A DNA stretch of 64,000 nt. Origin: Bradyrhizobium sp. Its GTDB lineage: Bacteria > Pseudomonadota > Alphaproteobacteria > Rhizobiales > Xanthobacteraceae. Below are positions 8,559 to 17,384 of the stretch, piece after piece; the stretch's first letter is position 1; each line of letters begins with the position of its first letter. Where the stretch lies: assembly GCA_030681365.1 (NCBI GenBank), contig JAUXWH010000158.1:1-64000 (forward strand), in the 5' to 3' direction. The position numbers and the translations under genes are program-made. The notes under the pieces were generated by a model. The model was given only the letters and a program-made list of their open reading frames with translations. It was not told where the DNA came from and did not search any database.

Positions 8559-9359
8559 TCACGGCTTGCCGGCGCGCCCCTCCTTGCGGGGAGCCGGCGG
8601 TTGCGGCACCGCGAAGATCCCGAATTCCTCGGTCAGCACCGTCGCGAGCCAGGATTGATACTCGTCGTAGCGGCGGTTATCGCGCGCGATCACGCCGAAT
8701 TCCGGCTCTTCGCCGGTGCGCAATTTGCGCAGCACGATGGGGGCGGCGACGGGGATGTAGATCGAGCCCTTGGGGTTGCTCAGCGTCGAGATGATGCCGC
8801 GCATCATGTCTTCGGTATCGGGCAGCGAGAGCAGAACGGTTCGCACGTTACCCGCGCTCGAACTCACGAGATTCATGAACGCGGTGCCGAACGGAATATA
8901 GACGGTGCCGACCTGCCGGTACTTGCCGTCGAAGCGCGACTTCTCCTCGAACGTCAGGCATTTCTGCGCGTCGCTCCACGCGATCGAGATCAGATAAGCG
9001 TTGAAGTTGGCGGGGTTGGCGAACATCGGACGGACGCAGAGATAATCGCCCTGCAGATATTCGACGGCATCGAAGACATATCCGCCGACCGATTTGGCGG
9101 CGGTGTCGTCCCTGACCTTGAGTTGCCCTTGCAATTGTCCTTGGGCTTGCCGTTGAAAACTGGTTTTAAGAATACCCTCGACCTTGTTCAGGGTACGCTC
9201 AGTGAAGTCGCCCTGAAACAGTTTTTCGATCGACGACTTCGACAGATGTTCGCGGATCAGGTCCTTGCGGGCGAGGCCATTGGCGTCCAGATGGCGCTGG
9301 ATTGCGCTGGCGATGATCTTCCTGTCCTGCCTGGAGCCGAGCCCCGTCTCCTGCGTCAT
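8559..9359 (-). CDS. Hypothetical protein with N-terminal helix-turn-helix-like segment
   Basis: The 266-residue protein starts MTQETGLGSRQDRKIIASAIQRHLDANGLARKDLIREHLSKSSIEKLFQGDFTERTLNKVEGIL. This resembles an XRE-type helix-turn-helix (residues about 12-65) that chooses partners by pairing LARKDL with SKSSIEKLF. A Gln-rich linker (QAQGQLQGQLK) leads to a C-terminal domain of about 170 residues with beta character that I cannot assign. No membrane segments are seen. It could be a regulator with a sensing domain. The start at M6 of the track ORF is chosen because it directly precedes the folded region. Confidence 0.6.
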   Translation of the reverse strand: MTQETGLGSRQDRKIIASAIQRHLDANGLARKDLIREHLSKSSIEKLFQGDFTERTLNKVEGILKTSFQRQAQGQLQGQLKVRDDTAAKSVGGYVFDAVEYLQGDYLCVRPMFANPANFNAYLISIAWSDAQKCLTFEEKSRFDGKYRQVGTVYIPFGTAFMNLVSSSAGNVRTVLLSLPDTEDMMRGIISTLSNPKGSIYIPVAAPIVLRKLRTGEEPEFGVIARDNRRYDEYQSWLATVLTEEFGIFAVPQPPAPRKEGRAGKP

Positions 9360-9612
9360 GTCGCGGCACCCCAAAATTCATCAAAATCTAGCATGAACTT
9401 TCATGGCTTGCCTATGTCGCCGCCACCGCGCTCCATTTTTTGCTGAAACGGCGCGTGTTCATCCGAACAATGCGGCGAAGCGACATTCTTGATGGTCGCG
9501 GCAACCGGCATGGTTAATTTAGGCTGGCGGTGCGGGCGGCGAGGTGCCGTGCGCGGAGCGAGACCTAGGCAGACGGCATGCCGAACGGCGCGGCGATAGA
9601 CCAAGACGTAAC

Positions 9613-9689
9613 TGGCGATCCCAGCAGGATTCGAACCTGCAACCCACGGAGTAGAAATCCGTTACTCTATCCAGTTGAGCTATGGGACC
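9613..9689 (-). tRNA. tRNA-Arg (anticodon TCT)
   Basis: The minus strand reads GGTCCCA...TGGGATC for the 7-bp acceptor stem (one G-T wobble), discriminator G, and an encoded CCA at 9613-9615. The anticodon arm is ACGGA-TTTCTAC-TCCGT, giving anticodon TCT. The T arm carries GGTTCGAATCC and the D arm AGCTCAACTGGATAGAGT. All arms fold normally. Confidence 0.95.
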
Positions 9690-9991
9690 GTCGCTTCACG
9701 GCGCTTGCACTTCATAGCACTGCCAATATGAAAAATCCGCTGTCCGGCCAAGCCCTTTTGCGAACCATTTTCGGCTTCCAGGCGACATACCGAAGCGGCG
9801 GATCGCTGCGTTTGTCCGCCCGCAAGGCATTGCCCGGCCACGGCCGGCTGCCGGGTGACATCCAGGGGCACGCTTCGTCATATGCCGCACGGGACTTTTT
9901 CGCTATCTGCTTCGGCGGCCACGAGTCCGTCACCTTTTCGCGCACTTCTGAACCAAACGCGGCGACTGTCCGCGTCCCAGGGAGCTCCATC
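9690..9991. other. Intergenic region, no gene seen
   Basis: These 302 bases separate the tRNA-Arg 5' end from the macroglobulin gene. The long track ORF (from 9578) runs through it, but it translates tRNA sequence and shows no family similarity before the signal peptide at 9992. It should hold the promoters of the tRNA (minus strand) and of the macroglobulin gene, but I could not place convincing boxes. Confidence 0.5.
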
Positions 9992-12900
9992 ATGATTGGC
10001 TTGATTCGCGCCGCGGCACTCTGCGCAACGCTGGCGCTCGGTCTCGTCACGGCACAGGCCGCGGACAAGGCCTTCAAACGCGACGATCTTCAGGATTCGG
10101 CGGTCAAGCTGGAGGCCCAGATCAAGAGCGAAGCCGGCGCGGTGGCGAAATCCGGCGCGACGCTGAAAACCGATGCCGACGCCGCCTTCAAGCGCAGCGA
10201 TTTCCGCACCGGCCTGCAGATCCTGGGGCAGATCGCGGCGACCACGCCCGAGGACAGCGGCAACTGGCTGCGGCTGGCCCGCGCCATCTTCCAGATCTGG
10301 CCGAAGAACTCCAGCGAGGGCACCTTCCTTTTGGAGCGTGCCTCGACCGCGGCCTACATCGCCTATCAGCGCGCCGGCAATGCCGGCGAAGAGGCGGAGG
10401 CGCTGGCCGTGCTCGGCCGCGCGATGTCCGACCGCAAGCTGTGGCGGCCGGCGCTGGACAGCCTGCGGCTGTCGCTCGACCTGCGCGAGGTCGCCGAGGT
10501 GCGCGGCCAGTACGAGAAATTGCGCGACCAGCACGGTTTCCGGCTGCTCGATTATACCGTGGATTCCGATTCGGCGTCGCCGCGCGCCTGTTTCCAGTTT
10601 TCCGAGGACCTCGCCAAGCGCGTCGACTTTGCGCCGTTCCTGGCGCTGGCGGGCAACGACAAGCCGGCGCTGACGTCGGAAGGCAGGCAGCTTTGCGTCG
10701 ACGGCCTCAAGCATGGCGAACGCTACAACGTCAATCTGCGCGCCGGGCTGCCGTCCACGGTGAAGGAAACCCTGCCCAAATCGGCCGAATTCAACATCTA
10801 TGTACGCGACCGCAAGCCGTTCGTGCGCTTCACCGGGCGGGCCTATGTGCTGCCGCGCACCGGCCAGCGCGGCATTCCCCTGGTCACCGTCAACACCCCC
10901 GCTGTGTCCGCCAACGTGTTCCGGATCGGCGACCGCAACCTGATCAATACGGTGCTGAGCAGCGATTTCCAGCAGGCGCTGAGCAAGTACGAGCTTTCCG
11001 ACCTCGGCGGCGAACGCGGCGTCAAGGTCTGGTCCGGTGAACTCGCCACCGCGACCACGCTCAACCAGGACGTCACCACGGCGTTTCCGGTCGACCAGGC
11101 CCTCGGCGACCTGCAGCCGGGCGTCTATGTCATGACGGCCGAGGCCAAGGGCCCCGGCAGCGACAGCGATGGTTCGCTGGCGACGCAGTGGTTCATCGTT
11201 TCCGACCTTGGGCTGACGGCCTTCTCGGGCAATGACGGCATCCACGTGTTCGTCAATTCGCTGGCCTCGACCGAAGCGGTGGCCAAGGCCGAGGTGCGGC
11301 TGGTGGCGCGCAACAACGAGATTTTGGCGACCCGCAAGACCGACGATTCCGGTCACGTGCTGTTCGAGGCCGGGCTGGCGCGCGGCGAGGGCGGCCTGTC
11401 GCCGGCCATGCTGACGGTATCCGGCGAGAAGGCCGACTATGCCTTCCTCAGCCTGAAATCCAACGCCTTCGATCTCTCGGATCGCGGCGTGTCCGGCCGG
11501 GCGGTCCCGGCAGGGGCCGACGCCTTCGTCTATACCGAGCGGGGCGTCTATCGCTCCAGTGAGACGGTCTATCTCACCGCCCTGCTGCGCGACGGCCAGG
11601 GCAACGCCGTGAGCGGCGGACCGCTGACGCTGGTGATCGAGCGTCCCGATGGCGTCGAATTCCGCCGCGCCGTGCTGCCGGACCAGGGCGCCGGCGGCAG
11701 GAGCATGGCGCTGACCCTCAATTCCGCGGTTCCGACCGGGACCTGGCGGGCGCGGGCTTTCACCGACCCCAAGGGCTCGGCGGTCGGCGAAACCACCTTC
11801 ATGGTGGAGGATTACATTCCCGAGCGGATCGAATTTGAATTAACATCCAAGGACAAGCAGATCAAAGCTGATGCTCCGGTAGAACTTAAGGTCGATGGTC
11901 GTTTCCTCTATGGCGCGCCGGCCTCCGGGTTGCAGCTGGAAGGCGATATGCTGGTGGCGCCAGCTTCGGGCCGGCCGGGTTTTGCCGGCTACCAGTTCGG
12001 CGTCGCCGATGAGGAAACCACCAGCAACGAACGCACCCCGCTGGAAAACCTGCCCGAGGCCGACGCCCGTGGCGTCGCCACGTTCCCGGTCAGTCTAGCC
12101 AAGCCGCCATCCTCGACCCAGCCGCAGGAAGCCCAGATCTTCATCCGGATGGCGGAAGCCGGCGGCCGCTCGGTGGAACGCAAGCTGGTTTTGCCGGTCG
12201 CTCCGGCGGCGGCCATGATCGGGGTCAAACCGCTGTTCGCCGACAAGAGCGTCGCGGAAGGCGACAAGGCCGGTTTCGACGTCGTGTTCGTAACCCCTGA
12301 GGGTAAGCAATTGGCGCGGGAAGATCTGCGCTACGAGCTGTTGAAGATCGAATCCCGTTATCAGTGGTACCGGCAGAACTCGTCCTGGGAATATGAGCCG
12401 GTCAAATCGACCAAGCGGGTTGCCGATGGCGATCTCGCGGTTGCCGCCGACAAGCCCTCCCGGATCACGTTATCGCCGCAGCCCGGCCGCTACCGGCTCG
12501 ACGTCAAATCGACCGAGGCCGACGGTCCCTTGACCTCGGTGCAGTTCGATGTCGGCTGGTATTCCGAAGGAAGCGCCGATACGCCGGACCTGCTGGAGAC
12601 CTCGATCGACAAGCCGGAATATCTGGCCGGCGATACCATGGTGGTGTCGGTCAATGCCCGCTCGGCCGGCAGGCTCACCATCAACGTGCTCGGCGACCGG
12701 CTGCTGACCACCCAATCCATCAACGTCAAGGAAGGCACCGCGCAGGTCAAGATTCCCGTCGGCAAGGACTGGGGCACCGGCGCCTATGTGGTGGCGACCT
12801 TGCGCCGTCCGCTCGATGCCGCGGCCTCACGCATGCCCGGACGGGCGATTGGCCTGAAGTGGTTCGGCATCGACAGGAAGTCCCGCACGCTTAACGTCGA

Positions 12901-15196
12901 CCTCGCGCCGCCGGCGTTGGTGCGCCCCGGAACCGCGCTGAAGATCCCCGTCATGCTCGGCGGCCTCAATCCCGGCGAGGACGCCAAGATCGTCGTCGCC
13001 GCCGTCGACGTCGGCATTCTCAATTTGACCAATTACAAGCCGCCGGCGCCCGACGACTACTACCTCGGCCAGCGCCGCATGACCTCGGAAATCCGCGATC
13101 TTTACGGGCAACTGATCGACGGCATGCAGGGCACCCGCGGCCAGATCAGGACCGGCGGCGACATCGCCGGCGCCGAGCTGCAGGGCAGTGCGCCCACGCA
13201 AAAGCCGCTGGCGCTGTATTCCGGGATCGTCACGGTCGCCGCCGACGGCACCGCGTCCATTGATTTCGACATTCCTGAATTCGCCGGCACCGCCCGGGTG
13301 ATGGCGGTGGCCTGGACCTCGACCAAGCTCGGCCGCGCCACGACCGACGTCACGGTCAGGGATCCCGTGGTGCTGACGGCGACCTTGCCGCGCTTCCTGC
13401 TCAATGGCGACAAGAGCACCATGAGTTTCGATCTGGATAATGTCGAGGGCGCCGCCGGCGACTACACCATCAGCGTCAAGACGTCTGGTCCGGTGAAAGT
13501 GACGGGCAATCCGTCCACCACGATAAAGCTCGCGGCGAAGCAACGCACCTCGATGTCGCTGGCGCTCGATGCCGGCGGCGCCGGGACCGCGACGTTCGAT
13601 GTCGACATCACGGGGCCGAACGGCCTGACGCTGGCGCGGCATTATGCGCTCGACGTCAAGGCGGCGACGCAGATCCTGGCGCGTCGCTCGATCCGGACCC
13701 TGGCCAAAGGCGAGAGCCTGACGCTGACGTCGGATATGTTCTCGGATCTGGTGCCGGGCACCGGCGGCGTCTCGCTGTCGGTCAGTCTGTCCACCGCGCT
13801 CGACGCAGCGACCATCCTGAAGGCACTCGACCGTTATCCACATGGCTGTTCGGAGCAGATCACCAGCCGCGCCATGCCGCTGCTCTATGTCAACGATCTG
13901 GCGGCGGGCGCCCATCTCGCCATGGATACGGCGGTCGACCAGCGCATCAGGGACGCGATCGACCGGCTGCTGGCGCGGCAGGGCTCGAACGGCTCGTTCG
14001 GGCTGTGGTCGGCCGGCGGCGACGATGCCTGGCTCGATGCCTATGTCACGGACTTCCTGACCCGCGCCCGCGAAAAGGGATTTGCGGTGCCGGATGTGCT
14101 GTTCAAGAGCGCGCTCGACCGCATCCGCAACTCCGTGGTGAATGCCAATGAGCCGGAAAAGGACGGCGGCCGCGATCTGGCCTACGGCCTCTACGTGCTT
14201 GCCCGCAACGGCGCGGCGCCGATCGGCGATCTGCGCTATCTCGCCGACACCAAGCTCGGCAATCTGGCGACGCCCATCGCCAAGTCGCAGCTGGCGGCGG
14301 CGCTGGCGCTGGTCGGCGACAAGGGCAGGGCGGAGCGGGTCTACGCCGCGGCCGCCGAGAGTCTGGCGCCGAAACCGGTGCTGGAGTTCGGCCGGGTCGA
14401 CTATGGCAGCGCCTTGCGCGATGCCGCCGCCCTGGTCTCATTGGCGAGCGAAGGCAATGCGCCGCGGGCGACGCTGACCCAAGCCGTCCAGCGCGTGGAA
14501 GCAGCGCGCGGTCTCACGCCCTACACCTCGACCCAGGAAAACGCCTGGCTGGTGCTGGCGGCGCGCGCGCTCGCCAAGGAAACGTTGACGCTCGATGTCA
14601 ACGGCGCGGCGGTCAAGACCGCGCTCTATCGCAGCTACAAGGCCACTGACATGGTGGGCCAGTCGATCAAGATCACCAATACCGGCGATGCGCCGGTGCA
14701 GGCGGTGGTCTCGGTCTCCGGTTCGCCTGTTACGCCGGAGCCGGCGGCCTCGAACGGTTTCAAGATCGAGCGGAATTACTTCACGCTCGACGGCAAGCCG
14801 GCCGACGTGTCGAAGGCGAAGCAGAACGACCGTTTTGCGGTGGTGCTGAAGATCACGGAGGCAAAGCCGGAATACGGTCACATCATGGTGTCGGATTATC
14901 TCCCGGCCGGCCTCGAGATCGACAATCCGCGTCTGGTATCGTCCGGCGATACCGGCACGCTGGACTGGATCGAGGATGGCGAGGAGCCTGAGAACACCGA
15001 GTTCCGCGACGACCGCTTTACGGCGGCGATCGATCGGGCCAGCAACGACGCGGCGGTGTTTACGGTGGCCTATGTCGTGCGCGCGGTGTCTTCAGGCAAA
15101 TACGTGCTGCCGCAGGCCTATGTCGAGGACATGTACAATCCCTCGCGCTATGGCCGCACCGGCACCGGCTCAGTCGAGGTGCGTCCGGCAAAATGA
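9992..15196 (+). CDS. Periplasmic bacterial alpha-2-macroglobulin (YfhM/MagD type)
   Basis: The 1734-residue protein has signal peptide MIGLIRAAALCATLALGLVTAQAADK, with no lipobox, so it is probably soluble in the periplasm rather than a lipoprotein. MG domains follow, including VPAGADAFVYTERGVYRSSETVYLTALLRD and FMVEDYIPERIEF. The thioester site is YPHGCSEQ near residue 1286, matching CxEQ, followed by the helical thioester-domain repeat region. Bacterial macroglobulins trap proteases by bait cleavage and thioester attachment and are linked to peptidoglycan repair by PBP1C. pbpC here overlaps the stop by 4 bp, the conserved partnership. The track start at 9578 is rejected because it translates tRNA sequence. 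Confidence 0.92.
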   Translation: MIGLIRAAALCATLALGLVTAQAADKAFKRDDLQDSAVKLEAQIKSEAGAVAKSGATLKTDADAAFKRSDFRTGLQILGQIAATTPEDSGNWLRLARAIFQIWPKNSSEGTFLLERASTAAYIAYQRAGNAGEEAEALAVLGRAMSDRKLWRPALDSLRLSLDLREVAEVRGQYEKLRDQHGFRLLDYTVDSDSASPRACFQFSEDLAKRVDFAPFLALAGNDKPALTSEGRQLCVDGLKHGERYNVNLRAGLPSTVKETLPKSAEFNIYVRDRKPFVRFTGRAYVLPRTGQRGIPLVTVNTPAVSANVFRIGDRNLINTVLSSDFQQALSKYELSDLGGERGVKVWSGELATATTLNQDVTTAFPVDQALGDLQPGVYVMTAEAKGPGSDSDGSLATQWFIVSDLGLTAFSGNDGIHVFVNSLASTEAVAKAEVRLVARNNEILATRKTDDSGHVLFEAGLARGEGGLSPAMLTVSGEKADYAFLSLKSNAFDLSDRGVSGRAVPAGADAFVYTERGVYRSSETVYLTALLRDGQGNAVSGGPLTLVIERPDGVEFRRAVLPDQGAGGRSMALTLNSAVPTGTWRARAFTDPKGSAVGETTFMVEDYIPERIEFELTSKDKQIKADAPVELKVDGRFLYGAPASGLQLEGDMLVAPASGRPGFAGYQFGVADEETTSNERTPLENLPEADARGVATFPVSLAKPPSSTQPQEAQIFIRMAEAGGRSVERKLVLPVAPAAAMIGVKPLFADKSVAEGDKAGFDVVFVTPEGKQLAREDLRYELLKIESRYQWYRQNSSWEYEPVKSTKRVADGDLAVAADKPSRITLSPQPGRYRLDVKSTEADGPLTSVQFDVGWYSEGSADTPDLLETSIDKPEYLAGDTMVVSVNARSAGRLTINVLGDRLLTTQSINVKEGTAQVKIPVGKDWGTGAYVVATLRRPLDAAASRMPGRAIGLKWFGIDRKSRTLNVDLAPPALVRPGTALKIPVMLGGLNPGEDAKIVVAAVDVGILNLTNYKPPAPDDYYLGQRRMTSEIRDLYGQLIDGMQGTRGQIRTGGDIAGAELQGSAPTQKPLALYSGIVTVAADGTASIDFDIPEFAGTARVMAVAWTSTKLGRATTDVTVRDPVVLTATLPRFLLNGDKSTMSFDLDNVEGAAGDYTISVKTSGPVKVTGNPSTTIKLAAKQRTSMSLALDAGGAGTATFDVDITGPNGLTLARHYALDVKAATQILARRSIRTLAKGESLTLTSDMFSDLVPGTGGVSLSVSLSTALDAATILKALDRYPHGCSEQITSRAMPLLYVNDLAAGAHLAMDTAVDQRIRDAIDRLLARQGSNGSFGLWSAGGDDAWLDAYVTDFLTRAREKGFAVPDVLFKSALDRIRNSVVNANEPEKDGGRDLAYGLYVLARNGAAPIGDLRYLADTKLGNLATPIAKSQLAAALALVGDKGRAERVYAAAAESLAPKPVLEFGRVDYGSALRDAAALVSLASEGNAPRATLTQAVQRVEAARGLTPYTSTQENAWLVLAARALAKETLTLDVNGAAVKTALYRSYKATDMVGQSIKITNTGDAPVQAVVSVSGSPVTPEPAASNGFKIERNYFTLDGKPADVSKAKQNDRFAVVLKITEAKPEYGHIMVSDYLPAGLEIDNPRLVSSGDTGTLDWIEDGEEPENTEFRDDRFTAAIDRASNDAAVFTVAYVVRAVSSGKYVLPQAYVEDMYNPSRYGRTGTGSVEVRPAK

Positions 15197-17334
15197 GTGA
15201 ATCGGGCAACAGGGAAGACGTGGATGGCCGGGTCAAGCCCGGCCATGACGGGAGGAGAAGGCGGTGGCTGCGTCGAGCCACGGTCGGAGCGGCGCTCGTC
15301 GCCGTTCTCGTCACCGGCGCCTTCGCTGCCTGGGTCGTCTCGCTCGGTCCTTTGCCCCTGGAGCAGGCCCGGCAAATCTCCAGGACCGTCGTCGACCGCA
15401 ACGGCAAGCTGTTGCGCGCCTATGCGATGGCGGATGGCCGCTGGCGGCTCCCGGTCGACGCGCGAACAGGGGTCGATCCGTCCTATCTGAAACTGCTGCT
15501 GGCTTACGAGGATCGGCGGTTTTACTCCCACCACGGCGTCGATCCGCAGGCGCTCGGTCGCGCCGCGTGGCAGCTCGTGACCAGCGGCCGCATCGTCTCC
15601 GGCGGCTCCACCATCACCATGCAGCTGGCGCGATTGATGGAGCCGCGGCGCGAGCGCTCGCTTTCAGCCAAATTGCGCCAGATGGTCCGCGCGATCCAGC
15701 TCGAGCGGCAACTGAGCAAGGAGCAGATTCTCGATCTCTATCTGGCGCTGGCGCCGTACGGCGGCAATCTCGAGGGTATTCGCGCTGCCTCGATTGCCTA
15801 TTTCGGCAAGGAGCCGAAGCGGCTGTCGCTGGCGGAAGCCGCCACCCTGGTGGCGTTGCCGCAGTCGCCGGAGACGCGCCGGCTCGATCGTCATCCCGAG
15901 GTGGCGCGCACCGCCCGCGACCGCGTGCTCGATCGCATGGTCGAGGATGGTCGCGTACCGGCCGAGGACGCGGTCCAGGCCAAGGCCGTTCCAGTGCCGC
16001 GGCTGCGTAAGCCGATGCCCATTCTGGCGCCGCATTCCGCCGATCAGGCCGAGGCTACCGTGAAGGACACGCCGGTCATCAGGCTGACGCTGGATTCCGG
16101 GCTGCAGAAGGTGCTGGAAGCGCTGGCGCGCGACCGCGCGATCGCGCTTGGCCCGAATATTTCCGTTGCCATGGTCGCGGTCGACAATGAGAGCGGCGAC
16201 GTGCTGGCGCATGTCGGCTCGCCCGACTATTTCGACGACGGGCGCGCCGGCCAGGTCGACATGACCCGCGCCGTGCGCTCGCCCGGCTCGACCCTGAAAC
16301 CGTTCATCTATGGTCTGGCCTTCGAGGACGGCTTCGTTCATCCGGAAAGCCTGATCGACGACCGGCCGATCCGTTTCGGCTCTTACGCGCCGGAAAATTT
16401 CGACATGAGTTTTCAGGGCACGGTGCCGGTACGCAAGGCGCTGCAATTGTCGCTCAACGTGCCGGCAATCGCGCTGCTCGACCGTGTCGGCTCCAGCCGC
16501 CTGTCGTCGCGGCTGAAGCAGGCCGGCGCCAATCTGGTGCTGCCGAAGAACGAGGCGCCCGGCCTCGCGATGGGCCTCGGCGGCGTCGGCGTCACGCTGC
16601 AGGATCTGGTGCAGCTCTATTCCGGGCTGGCGCGGCTCGGCAATGCGAGGCCGCTGCGCGAGATCGTCGGGGCAACCGACGATGCGCGCGACAATCTGCG
16701 GCTGATGGATCAGGTCGCGGCCTGGCAGGTCGGCAATGTGCTGATGGGCACGCCGCCGCCGGAAAACGCCGCGCATAACCGGATCGCGTTCAAGACCGGC
16801 ACCAGCTACGGTTACCGTGATGCATGGTCGGTCGGCTTCGACGGCAGGCTCACCATCGGCGTCTGGGTCGGGCGGCCCGATGGCGCGCCGGTGCCGGGGC
16901 TGGTCGGGCGCACCGCCGCGGCGCCGATCCTGTTCGACGCCTTCGCCCGCACGGGAAAACTGCCTGCCGCGCTACCGAAGCCGCCGAAGGGCGCCTTGGT
17001 GGCCAGCAACGCCAAACTGCCGCTGCCGCTGCGCCGGTTCCGGCCTGCGGGGGAACTGGTCCGCATTGGTACGGACCAGGCGCCGCGCATCCAGTTCCCG
17101 CTCAATGGCTCGCGGATCGATGTCGAGCGCGGCAAGGGGGGGCAGTTCTCGGCGATGCCGGTCAAGATCGCCGGCGGCGTGCCGCCGCTCACCATGCTGG
17201 TCAACGGCGTGTCGGTGGGTGAAATCGACAGCCGGCGTCAGCGGCTGGTCGAGCCGCCCGGTCCGGGCTTTGCCAGACTGACCGTGATCGACGCGGTGGG
17301 CGCCGCGGACACAGTTGTCATAAGAATTCAATAG
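15193..17334 (+). CDS. pbpC: Penicillin-binding protein 1C (bifunctional glycosyltransferase/transpeptidase)
   Basis: The 713-residue protein has a cytoplasmic tail, one membrane anchor (VGAALVAVLVTGAFAAWVVSL, about residues 30-50), a GT51 domain with YEDRRFYSHHGVDP and GGSTITMQLARL, and a transpeptidase domain with SPGSTLKPFIYG (active serine), SLNVPA and FKTGTSYGYRDAW. A BiPBP_C-type domain closes the protein. It makes and crosslinks peptidoglycan in the periplasm. The ATGA overlap with the macroglobulin gene implies coupled translation. Residues about 9-21 (EDVDGRVKPGHDG) are encoded by a palindromic intergenic-type repeat, an odd N-terminal extension. Confidence 0.93.
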   Translation: MSESGNREDVDGRVKPGHDGRRRRWLRRATVGAALVAVLVTGAFAAWVVSLGPLPLEQARQISRTVVDRNGKLLRAYAMADGRWRLPVDARTGVDPSYLKLLLAYEDRRFYSHHGVDPQALGRAAWQLVTSGRIVSGGSTITMQLARLMEPRRERSLSAKLRQMVRAIQLERQLSKEQILDLYLALAPYGGNLEGIRAASIAYFGKEPKRLSLAEAATLVALPQSPETRRLDRHPEVARTARDRVLDRMVEDGRVPAEDAVQAKAVPVPRLRKPMPILAPHSADQAEATVKDTPVIRLTLDSGLQKVLEALARDRAIALGPNISVAMVAVDNESGDVLAHVGSPDYFDDGRAGQVDMTRAVRSPGSTLKPFIYGLAFEDGFVHPESLIDDRPIRFGSYAPENFDMSFQGTVPVRKALQLSLNVPAIALLDRVGSSRLSSRLKQAGANLVLPKNEAPGLAMGLGGVGVTLQDLVQLYSGLARLGNARPLREIVGATDDARDNLRLMDQVAAWQVGNVLMGTPPPENAAHNRIAFKTGTSYGYRDAWSVGFDGRLTIGVWVGRPDGAPVPGLVGRTAAAPILFDAFARTGKLPAALPKPPKGALVASNAKLPLPLRRFRPAGELVRIGTDQAPRIQFPLNGSRIDVERGKGGQFSAMPVKIAGGVPPLTMLVNGVSVGEIDSRRQRLVEPPGPGFARLTVIDAVGAADTVVIRIQ
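15224..15246. repeat. REP-like palindrome inside the pbpC start region
   Basis: ATGGCCGGG-TCAAG-CCCGGCCAT is a perfect 9-bp inverted repeat with a 5-base loop. Read on the minus strand it gives the words MAGLDPAIHVF, which I know as a frequent translation artefact of a dispersed Bradyrhizobium intergenic repeat. Here it is in frame in pbpC. Confidence 0.7.
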
Positions 17335-17384
17335 AAGGTACCTAACCGGTTGTGGGGATAGCGGTTTCGGCGTAAGCGGAACCA

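Noticed and set aside
9578-9991. N-terminal extension of the macroglobulin ORF
   Set aside because: The frame translates through tRNA-Arg and lacks family similarity; the signal peptide at 9992 marks the start.
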